In this document: positions 1 through 5,489 of the stretch, piece by piece | How the letters are laid out: each line of letters begins with the position of its first letter | Numbering within the stretch: the stretch's first letter is position 1 | Assembly (NCBI GenBank): GCA_016234955.1 | Contig: JACRNN010000062.1 | Span: forward strand, 1 to 16,686 | From: Deltaproteobacteria bacterium | GTDB taxonomy: Bacteria > Desulfobacterota > GWC2-55-46 | Reading direction: 5' to 3' | Length of the DNA: 16,686 bases | Translations under genes and position numbers: made by a program | Notes under the pieces: generated by a model | What the model saw: only the letters and a program-made list of their open reading frames with translations | Databases searched by the model: none | What the model was told of the DNA's origin: nothing

Positions 1-430
1 CAGAGGCAGGTACGAACATTTAATCGATTCCAAGGGAAGGCTGAGCATACCTTCGAGGATAAGGGAGACCCTGAACGAGAGGTATGATTCGCGCCTTGTC
101 ATAACCACGTACGACAGCTGCCTCATAGCATATCCTTTCGCGGAGTGGCAGAAACTTGAGGAGAAGGTCTCGGCCCTGCCTGAGTTCAGCAAGGACACCA
201 AGGCATTCCTCAGGTTCTTCTATTCAAGCGCCACCGACTGCGCCATCGACAAACTCGGAAGAATACTCGTCCCCCAGGCGCTCAGGGAGTACGCCAGGCT
301 CGATAAGGACGTGATCCTTATCGGGGCCTTCAGGCACATAGAGATGTGGAGCAAGGCCCTGTGGGAAAAGGCCGAGCAGACGGCCTCCAACGAAGATATC
401 GTGAACACGCTCGAACGCCTGGGTCTCTGA
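1..430 (+). CDS. mraZ: MraZ transcriptional regulator, 5' end cut by window edge
   Basis: MraZ is a DNA-binding regulator with two SpoVT/AbrB-like half-domains that controls the dcw operon by binding repeats in its own upstream region (family knowledge). The frame opens at base 2 with RGRYEHLIDSKGRLSIPSR, which matches the canonical MraZ start (M-F-R-G-R-Y-E-H). Base 1 is probably the last base of the Phe codon, so only about two residues seem to be missing. A second half-domain follows with CAIDKLGRILVPQALREYA at about residues 78-96. A conserved tail (IEMWSKALWEKAE) comes next, and the protein ends in LGL at a TGA (428-430). The 142 visible residues are close to the usual length. rsmH starts one base after the stop, so the two genes are probably translated together. 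The main operon promoter and the MraZ binding boxes should lie just upstream, outside the window. Confidence 0.95.
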   Translation, partial: RGRYEHLIDSKGRLSIPSRIRETLNERYDSRLVITTYDSCLIAYPFAEWQKLEEKVSALPEFSKDTKAFLRFFYSSATDCAIDKLGRILVPQALREYARLDKDVILIGAFRHIEMWSKALWEKAEQTASNEDIVNTLERLGL

Positions 431-431
431 G

Positions 432-1364
432 ATGGCGTTCTCGCATATCCCGGTGATGGGCCCCGAGGTGATAAGGTATCTGGACCCCGGGCCCGACGGC
501 ATCTACGTGGACGCTACCGTCGGAGGCGGGGGGCACGCCCTGGAGATTCTGAGGGCATGCAAGGGTTGCAGGCTAATAGGCATGGACAGGGACGGCGACG
601 CGCTCAAGGCCGCCTCGGAGAACCTCGGAGGGTTCATGGAGCAGGTGACGCTGGTGAGGGAGAACTTCAGGAACATGAAAGAGGTCTTAAGGGGCCTGGG
701 CGTGGAGCGGGCGGACGGGATAGTGTTCGACCTCGGGGTGTCGTCATACCAGCTCGATGAGGCCGGCCGCGGCTTCAGCTTCCGTTTCGGCTCAAGGCTC
801 GATATGAGGATGGACACGACTCAGGCCGCCACGGCCCGCGACCTTGTAAATACCCTTGAAGTGGACGAGCTGGCGAGGATATTCCGCGAATACGGAGAGG
901 AAAGGGACGCGAAGCGGATAGCGGGGGCCATAGAGAGGGCGCGCAGGGCGGCCCCGATAGAGACTACCGGGGAGCTTGTAAGGATAATACTCGACACGGT
1001 GCCGAAAAGATTCCACGCAGGGGCGATCCACCCGGCAACGAAGGTCTTCCAGGCGTTGAGGATCGCCGTCAATGACGAGCTGAATAGCCTCTCCGAGGGG
1101 CTTGCCGCCGGGGTGGACGCGTTGAGGGCCGGGGGCAGGCTGGCCGTCATCTCGTTCCATTCGCTCGATGACAGGATTGTGAAAAAGACGTTCAGGGAGC
1201 TGTCCGTGGGGTGCGTATGCCCCGCGCGCATCCCGATATGCGTCTGCGGCAGAAAACCGGCGCTGGAGATCCTTACGAAAAAGCCCGTGGCCCCGTCCGA
1301 AGAAGAGGCGAAAAGGAACCCGAGGGCCAGAAGCGCCAAGCTCAGGGCGGCGGTCAGGATATGA
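432..1364 (+). CDS. rsmH: 16S rRNA (cytosine1402-N4)-methyltransferase RsmH (MraW)
   Basis: RsmH transfers a methyl group from S-adenosylmethionine to N4 of C1402 in the ribosomal P site of 16S rRNA. The 310-residue protein has the usual family length. It opens with FSHIPVMGPEVIRYL and has the SAM-binding glycine loop DATVGGGGHALEIL (27-40). Other family motifs are FDLGVSSYQLD (99-109), the RGFSFR segment (113-118), PATKVFQALRIAVNDEL (201-217), SFHSLDDRIVK (241-251), a four-Cys patch CVCPARIPICVC (261-272) and the basic end NPRARSAKLRA. The ATG at 432 has only a weak Shine-Dalgarno sequence but lies one base after the mraZ stop, so initiation is probably coupled. Its position directly after mraZ is the standard dcw arrangement. 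The protein acts in the cytoplasm and is not itself a wall enzyme. The family assignment is firm. Confidence 0.97.
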   Translation: MAFSHIPVMGPEVIRYLDPGPDGIYVDATVGGGGHALEILRACKGCRLIGMDRDGDALKAASENLGGFMEQVTLVRENFRNMKEVLRGLGVERADGIVFDLGVSSYQLDEAGRGFSFRFGSRLDMRMDTTQAATARDLVNTLEVDELARIFREYGEERDAKRIAGAIERARRAAPIETTGELVRIILDTVPKRFHAGAIHPATKVFQALRIAVNDELNSLSEGLAAGVDALRAGGRLAVISFHSLDDRIVKKTFRELSVGCVCPARIPICVCGRKPALEILTKKPVAPSEEEAKRNPRARSAKLRAAVRI

Positions 1365-1371
1365 CTTGAAG

Positions 1372-1470
1372 ATGCGCGGCAAGCACGGACCCCGCAATCC
1401 ATGGCTTGCCAAGGGAGAGAACCGCCCCGCGAGCCAGGCAGCGGGGTATCCGAAGAACCTTAGACTCTGA
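1372..1470 (+). CDS. Possible 32-residue basic small protein between rsmH and ftsL
   Basis: I do not recognise this ORF. An ATG 7 nt after the rsmH stop opens 32 codons ending in TGA at 1468-1470, which fills most of the spacer before ftsL. The peptide starts MRGKHGPRNPW, is rich in Arg, Lys, Gly and Pro, and ends in GYPKNLRL. It has no hydrophobic stretch, so it would be soluble. For: it is in line with the operon, almost abuts both neighbours, and could be translated by reinitiation after rsmH. Against: there is no good Shine-Dalgarno sequence (only AGGA 12 nt upstream), its Arg codons are mostly CGC where neighbours prefer AGG, and the DNA also carries two inverted repeats that could be the real reason for its conservation. 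Function unknown. Confidence 0.35.
   Translation: MRGKHGPRNPWLAKGENRPASQAAGYPKNLRL
1378..1446 (+). repeat. Two tandem inverted repeats in the rsmH-ftsL spacer
   Basis: GGCAAGC at 1378-1384 pairs perfectly with GCTTGCC at 1404-1410 (7-bp stem, 19-nt loop). CCCCGC at 1425-1430 pairs with GCGGGG at 1441-1446 (6-bp stem, 10-nt loop). Neither is followed by a T tract, so neither looks like an intrinsic terminator. They could form two consecutive mRNA hairpins just upstream of the ftsL ribosome binding site and modulate ftsL translation or processing of the polycistronic message. That role is inference; in GC-rich DNA short inverted repeats also arise by chance. Confidence 0.45.
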
Positions 1471-1472
1471 CT

Positions 1473-1477
1473 GGAGG
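1473..1477 (+). promoter_or_regulatory. Ribosome binding site of ftsL
   Basis: A strong GGAGG lies 7 nt before ATG 1485 and fixes the ftsL start, over the in-frame ATGs at 1512 and 1572. It is among the best Shine-Dalgarno matches in the window, whereas rsmH and ftsI have almost none. ftsL can therefore be initiated independently. Confidence 0.75.
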
Positions 1478-1484
1478 GGCTGCT

Positions 1485-1838
1485 ATGCATACGGTTACGA
1501 AAAAGATAGGGATGAATTCGGCCGGGGTGCTCGTGGGCCAGGACATAAGGGTTAGGAGGAACCTGAGGGACATGAGCTTTTTATATTTCTCCGTGCTCGC
1601 CTCGGTGGGCATCGTGGCGGTTATCGTCTTCGCGTTCCTGTGGAGCAGGCTGATGGTCGTCAACATCGGCTACGGGATATCGAAGGCGAACGCGGAGCGC
1701 GCCGCCCTCATCGAGCAGAACAAGCGGCTGAGAATTGAGTTCATGAAGCTTAAGTCCCCGGAGAGGATAGAGAAGATAGCGTCCGGCGAGCTCGGCCTCG
1801 TCCATCCCGGAAGCGGGCAGATAATAACCGTGAAATGA
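1485..1838 (+). CDS. ftsL: Cell division protein FtsL
   Basis: FtsL is a small bitopic divisome protein. With FtsB and FtsQ it links FtsA/FtsZ signalling to the FtsW-FtsI septal synthase. The 117 residues have the expected build: a basic cytoplasmic N-terminus (about 1-30, with IRVRRNLRD), one transmembrane helix (about 31-54, SFLYFSVLASVGIVAVIVFA then FLWS), and a periplasmic coiled-coil-prone stretch (about 66-90, with AERAALIEQNKRLRIEFMKL). The end, SPERIEKIASGELGLVHPG, is typical of FtsL. The sequence is poorly conserved in this family, so the call rests on topology, length and its place between rsmH and ftsI. Its stop overlaps the ftsI start (ATGA), implying coupled synthesis with its partner. 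The ATG at 1485 is chosen because of the GGAGG at 1473-1477. No FtsB gene is seen nearby. Confidence 0.88.
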   Translation: MHTVTKKIGMNSAGVLVGQDIRVRRNLRDMSFLYFSVLASVGIVAVIVFAFLWSRLMVVNIGYGISKANAERAALIEQNKRLRIEFMKLKSPERIEKIASGELGLVHPGSGQIITVK

Positions 1839-3823
1839 GAAAGAAGAACACAGGGTCGTACCTGAGATACCGCATACTTTTTGTTATCGGGTGCTTCCTC
1901 GTACTTTTTGCCGCCGTTTTTTTCAGGGCGTTCCAGCTCCAGGTACTGCACGGCAAGCAGCTTAAGAAGCTGGCGGCAAGGCAGCACAGGAAGGTAACGA
2001 ACATCCAGTCCAAGAGGGGGGACATCTACGACAGGAACTCAAAGGAGCTGGCCGTAAGCGTGGAGGTGGATTCCGTTTACGTCCAGTCAGGCAGGATAGA
2101 GTCTCCGAGGGAGGCGGCTTCCGAGCTGGCGCGGGCGCTGTCCATGGACAGAAAAGAGATGGAAAGGAAGATAAGGTCGGCGGACGGTTTCGCTTGGATT
2201 AAAAGGAGGGTAGATCTGACGAAGGAGCAGAGAGAGGCGATAGACGGCATAGAGGGGGCAGGGGTGGTGAAGGAGAGCAGGCGCTACTACCCCAACCGCC
2301 AGCTCGCCTCCAACCTGATAGGCTTTACGGGCCTGGATGAGAACGGCCTTGAAGGGGTGGAGCGCCATTACGACGAGATGCTCAAGGGCGAGTCGCGCAA
2401 GTTCGTAAGCGACAAGGACGCCAGGGGCGGCACCCTGCTCTTCGAGGATATAGATAAGACCGTGCCCGTCAAGGGCATGGAGGTGGAGCTCGCAATAGAC
2501 AAGACCATCCAGTACGTGACGGAGAAGGAGCTCAAGAAGGCGGTAGACGGTTCGGGCGCCAAGGGCGGCACGGCCATCGTCATGGACCCGCACACCGGAG
2601 AGGTCCTTGCCATGGCGAGCCTGCCGACGTTCGACCCGAATGACACGGCAAACTATTCGCCGAGGCAGTGGAGGAACAGGGCGATAACCGACACCTACGA
2701 GCCCGGCTCCATATTCAAGCTCTTTCTGGTATCCGCCGCGCTCGAAGAAAACCTGGTCAAACCGCAGGACTCGGTCTTCTGCGAGAACGGGACCTACAGG
2801 GTCGCCGACAGGGTCTTCCACGACCACGAGGGCTACGGCTGGCTTACGGTATCGCAGGTGATAAAGTACTCAAGCAACATCGGCTCCGCAAAGATAGGGG
2901 AAAGGCTCGGCAGGGCCCGGCTCTACAGGTACTTGAAGGCCTTCGGGTTCGGCGGCAAGATCGGGGTGGACCTGCCGGGGGAGGTCTCCGGTTCGTTGAG
3001 GCGCTACGGGTCGTGGTCCGGCGTCACCCTGGAGACGGTCTCTTTCGGGCAGGGGGTCTCCGCAACGGCGCTCCAGCTCGTCTCCGCCCTCTCATCCATA
3101 GCCAACGGCGGGTTCCTCATGAAGCCCTATGTCGTGAAGTCCATAAAGGATTCGAGCGGCAGGGCCGTATCCGAGACAAACCCTGTGGTGGTGAGGAGGG
3201 TCATTTCAGAGGATACCGCGAGGAAGCTCACCGATATGCTCGTTATGGTCACGCAGGAGGGGGGTACCGGCGTAAAGGCCGCGATAGAGGACTTCGACGT
3301 AGCCGGCAAGACAGGGACCGCGCAGAAGCCGGACTTCAAGCACGGCGGATATGAGAAGGGGGCCTTCGTGGCCTCGTTCTTCGGCTTCGTGCCGGCAAGG
3401 GCCCCGAGGCTCGCCATCATAGTCGCGATAGACGAGCCAAAGGGCGAACACTTCGGAGGCGCCGTGGCGGGCCCGGTCTTCAGGGAGATAGCCAGGCAGA
3501 GCCTCGGGTATCTCGGGGTCTTCAAGGATAACCCCGGCAACAGCAACAGGCCGGCCGTGCAGCTTGTAAGCGCTAAAAACGGGGTAAAGGCCGCGGCGGA
3601 AGCAGACCCCGTGAATAAGCCGGGAGACGAAGAGCCGGTCGACACGGAGAGGCCGATGTCCGTGCCGGACTTCAAGGGCAAGACCATAAGGGCGGTGGTA
3701 AGGATGGCGAGGTCCAGGGCGTTTGACGTCGACGTACAGGGCAGCGGCAAGGCCGTCGGGCAAAGACCGGCCCCCGGCCAGAATATCCCTGAAAAAGGCC
3801 CTGTCGTGGTCTGGTTCCAGTAG
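1835..3823 (+). CDS. ftsI: Septal peptidoglycan transpeptidase FtsI (PBP3) with C-terminal PASTA domain
   Basis: FtsI is the class B penicillin-binding protein that crosslinks septal peptidoglycan with FtsW. The 662-residue protein has a short cytoplasmic tail, one transmembrane helix (about 12-31) and a pedestal domain starting with KRGDIYDRNSKELAVS (60-75). The transpeptidase domain carries the three active-site motifs: S292-I-F-K295 with the acylated Ser in EPGSIFK, S346-S347-N348, and K492-T493-G494 in AGKTGTAQ. A Pro/Asp/Glu-rich linker (about 565-606) leads to a single PASTA domain (about 607-662, SVPDFKGKTIRAVVRMA ... GPVVVWFQ). PASTA is absent from E. coli FtsI but known in deltaproteobacterial and Gram-positive homologues, where it binds peptidoglycan or related ligands. 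The start overlaps the ftsL stop by 4 nt and has no clear Shine-Dalgarno sequence, so coupling is likely. The N-terminal codons include runs of five to seven T, unusual for this GC-rich DNA. Confidence 0.97.
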   Translation: MRKKNTGSYLRYRILFVIGCFLVLFAAVFFRAFQLQVLHGKQLKKLAARQHRKVTNIQSKRGDIYDRNSKELAVSVEVDSVYVQSGRIESPREAASELARALSMDRKEMERKIRSADGFAWIKRRVDLTKEQREAIDGIEGAGVVKESRRYYPNRQLASNLIGFTGLDENGLEGVERHYDEMLKGESRKFVSDKDARGGTLLFEDIDKTVPVKGMEVELAIDKTIQYVTEKELKKAVDGSGAKGGTAIVMDPHTGEVLAMASLPTFDPNDTANYSPRQWRNRAITDTYEPGSIFKLFLVSAALEENLVKPQDSVFCENGTYRVADRVFHDHEGYGWLTVSQVIKYSSNIGSAKIGERLGRARLYRYLKAFGFGGKIGVDLPGEVSGSLRRYGSWSGVTLETVSFGQGVSATALQLVSALSSIANGGFLMKPYVVKSIKDSSGRAVSETNPVVVRRVISEDTARKLTDMLVMVTQEGGTGVKAAIEDFDVAGKTGTAQKPDFKHGGYEKGAFVASFFGFVPARAPRLAIIVAIDEPKGEHFGGAVAGPVFREIARQSLGYLGVFKDNPGNSNRPAVQLVSAKNGVKAAAEADPVNKPGDEEPVDTERPMSVPDFKGKTIRAVVRMARSRAFDVDVQGSGKAVGQRPAPGQNIPEKGPVVVWFQ

Positions 3824-3826
3824 CAT

Positions 3827-3855
3827 TTGAAAGATGCGCTAAGATATGAGAAAAT
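3827..3855 (+). promoter_or_regulatory. Possible internal sigma70-type promoter upstream of murE
   Basis: TTGAAA (3827-3832) matches five of six bases of the -35 consensus. With a 17-bp spacer, GAAAAT (3850-3855) matches four of six -10 bases. It lies at the start of the largest spacer after ftsL, in a locally AT-rich patch of about 35 bp inside otherwise GC-rich DNA, directly after the ftsI stop. A 5-bp inverted repeat (GATAT 3843-3847 / ATATC 3854-3858) overlaps the -10 region. It could provide extra transcription of the mur genes. The evidence is consensus resemblance only. Confidence 0.3.
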
Positions 3856-3874
3856 ATCAAGTTATCCGCGGACT

Positions 3875-3930
3875 GCCCTGATGATACGGCCGCCGGGGGG
3901 TCCGGCGCGGTCTTCATAAAGCCCCAGGGC
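3875..3930 (+). other. Possible leader stem-loops before murE
   Basis: CGCCGG (3891-3896) and CCGGCG (3902-3907) form a perfect 6-bp hairpin with a 5-nt loop. An outer pair, GCCCT (3875-3879) with AGGGC (3926-3930), could enclose it. There is no T tract, so this is not a recognisable intrinsic terminator. The 3' arm ends 4 nt before the upstream possible murE start (ATG 3935) and 8 nt before the AGGTG in front of ATG 3950, so folding could influence initiation. The role is inferred. Confidence 0.3.
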
Positions 3931-3938
3931 GTTAATGC

Positions 3939-3943
3939 AGGTG
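3939..3943 (+). promoter_or_regulatory. Probable ribosome binding site choosing the murE start
   Basis: AGGTG ends 6 nt before ATG 3950. The in-frame ATG at 3935 is preceded only by AGGG at 3926-3929, which lies inside a possible hairpin arm. Together with the family-like N-terminus MLLRELIAPL, this favours the start at 3950. Confidence 0.45.
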
Positions 3944-3949
3944 TTGCCC

Positions 3950-5452
3950 ATGCTGTTAAGAGAACTCATAGCCCCGCTCCGCTGTAAGGTCGTTGGCGAC
4001 CCGGACATCGAGGTTGCCTCCATATCCCTTGACTCAAGGGAAGTAGAGAGCGGGACCCTTTTTGCCGCGATGCCAGGCGTCCATGTGGACGGCCGCGCCT
4101 TCATCGGGGAGGCCGTTAGGAGGGGGGCCTGCGCCGTCCTTGCCGAAAGGGCCGGGGAGGCAGTCCCCGTCACCCAGGTCATAGTCGAGGACATAAGGGC
4201 CGCGCTGGCCGAGGTATCGGCGCGTTTCTACGGATATCCGTCCAGGAGGCTCAAGCTCGTGGGCGTCACCGGGACCAACGGCAAGACGACCACCACGTAC
4301 CTCATAGAGTCCATATTGAAAGAGGCCGGGTTGACCCCCGGCGTCATCGGCACGATAAACTACCGCTACGGGGGCGGGACATATCCGGCTCCGCATACGA
4401 CCCCTCAGGCGCCGCAGTTGCAGAGGGTCTTGAAGGAGATGGCCGACAGCGGCGTCACACACTGCGTCATGGAGGTCTCTTCGCACTCCCTTGAGCAAAA
4501 GCGCGTCCTCGGGTGCGTCTTCTCGGTTGCGGTATTCACCAACCTGACGCACGAGCACCTCGACTACCACAGGACGATGGATGGGTACTTCGAGTCCAAA
4601 AAGACCCTCTTCAGCATGGCGGCCGAGGCTGGCGGCGTCTGCGCGGTGAATATAGACGACGAATGGGGGGCGCTCATCAAAAAGGAGCTCCCCGGCTCGC
4701 TGACGTACAGCCTCAAGCATGGGGCCGACATATGCCCGCTTGGATATTCGCTCCTCCCGGGCAATACCGAGGCCGAGGTCTCAACGCCCGCCGGGACGGT
4801 GACCGTGGGGTCGCACCTGGTCGGGGAGTACAACCTGCAAAATATCCTGGCCGCCATAAGCGCCGGGTGCGCCCTCGGCCTCGACCCGAAGGCCCAAGCC
4901 GCGGGCATAGCCGCGCTTGAGAGGGTGCCCGGAAGGCTTGAGAAGATAGAGGCCTCGGGGAGGAGGTTCAACGCCTACGTCGACTACGCGCACACCGCTG
5001 ACGCGCTTGAAAGGACGCTCAACGCGCTGAGGAAGGTGACAAAGGGCCGGTTGATAACGGTCTTCGGCTGCGGCGGGAACAGGGACAGGCTCAAGAGGCC
5101 GGAGATGGGAGAGGTCTCGGCCAGGCTCTCGGATATCACCATAGTGACCTCCGACAACCCGCGGGACGAGGACCCCCTTGAGATAATAAGGGAGGTCGTC
5201 TCCGGCATAAAAGGGGTGAACAAATGCGCGCCCGGCGCACCATCGGCCGGCAAGTGCTATATGGCGATACCGGAGAGGTCTGAGGCGATAAAGAGGGCCG
5301 TGGAGACGGCCCGGGACGGAGACACCCTGCTCCTGGCAGGCAAGGGGCACGAGGACTGCCAGATAGTAAAGGGGCAGAGACTCCGCTTCAGCGACTTCGA
5401 GGCGCTCGATGCCGCCATCAAGGGGTTCTGTAACGACAGGGCGCTCAATTAG
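3950..5452 (+). CDS. murE: UDP-MurNAc-L-Ala-D-Glu:meso-diaminopimelate ligase MurE
   Basis: MurE adds the third stem-peptide residue to UDP-MurNAc-L-Ala-D-Glu using ATP in the cytoplasm. Counting from ATG 3950 (500 aa; 505 if ATG 3935 is used), the N-terminal UDP-binding domain contains SLDSREVESGTLFAAMPG. It is followed by the ATP-binding loop GTNGKTTTT (108-116), the central motif FTNLTHEHLDYH (196-207) and SKKTLF (216-221), whose first Lys is the expected carbamylated residue. The C-terminal domain has the D-N-P-R motif (402-405, in TSDNPRDEDP), the family signature for meso-diaminopimelate, and GKGHEDCQ (464-471). Length is normal. murF follows after 37 nt. The start is uncertain by five codons. 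Its P-loop DNA shares 28 identical bases with murD, and another tract is nearly identical to murF (see repeat entries). Confidence 0.96.
   Translation: MLLRELIAPLRCKVVGDPDIEVASISLDSREVESGTLFAAMPGVHVDGRAFIGEAVRRGACAVLAERAGEAVPVTQVIVEDIRAALAEVSARFYGYPSRRLKLVGVTGTNGKTTTTYLIESILKEAGLTPGVIGTINYRYGGGTYPAPHTTPQAPQLQRVLKEMADSGVTHCVMEVSSHSLEQKRVLGCVFSVAVFTNLTHEHLDYHRTMDGYFESKKTLFSMAAEAGGVCAVNIDDEWGALIKKELPGSLTYSLKHGADICPLGYSLLPGNTEAEVSTPAGTVTVGSHLVGEYNLQNILAAISAGCALGLDPKAQAAGIAALERVPGRLEKIEASGRRFNAYVDYAHTADALERTLNALRKVTKGRLITVFGCGGNRDRLKRPEMGEVSARLSDITIVTSDNPRDEDPLEIIREVVSGIKGVNKCAPGAPSAGKCYMAIPERSEAIKRAVETARDGDTLLLAGKGHEDCQIVKGQRLRFSDFEALDAAIKGFCNDRALN
4269..4296 (+). repeat. 28-bp perfect direct repeat, copy in murE P-loop (partner at 8403-8430)
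   Basis: This tract encodes the GTNGKTTT loop of MurE and is base-for-base identical to 8403-8430 in murD, including all synonymous positions. The flanking bases differ on both sides. Protein homology explains the shared residues but not the identical codon choice over about nine codons, although strong codon bias may do so. The copies are 4134 bp apart in direct orientation. Confidence 0.85.
4704..4730 (+). repeat. 27-bp near-identical tract shared with murF (partner at 6204-6230)
   Basis: The codons for TYSLKHGAD in murE match those for TYSLKHRAD in murF (6204-6230) at 25 of 27 bases, at the equivalent place near the end of the central ligase domain. The two tracts are exactly 1500 bp apart. 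Shared ancestry of Mur ligases, codon bias or local gene conversion could explain this. Confidence 0.8.
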
Positions 5453-5489
5453 TCTTTCATCCGCCCCCAGGGCGAGGGACTCGATCAGG

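Noticed and set aside
1371..1455. Faint resemblance of the rsmH-ftsL spacer to a GEMM-I (cyclic dinucleotide) riboswitch, e.g. GGCAAGC, CGCAATCC and AGCCAGGCAGCGGGG
   Set aside because: The first hairpin that should separate the GGCAAAC-like and CGCAAAGCC-like elements is absent (only a few bases lie between), and the 3' helix does not pair correctly. Only an Rfam cmsearch hit above threshold would revive it.
1878..1923. T5, T5 and T7 runs considered as terminator tails or phase-variable tracts
   Set aside because: They lie inside the ftsI transmembrane region, where Phe codons are expected, and no GC-rich stem directly precedes the T7 run.
3846..3919. Two micro-ORFs (11 and 12 codons) joined by TGATG in the ftsI-murE spacer
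   Set aside because: Neither has a convincing ribosome binding site, both are very short, and the second coincides with the GC hairpin. Chance is the simpler explanation.
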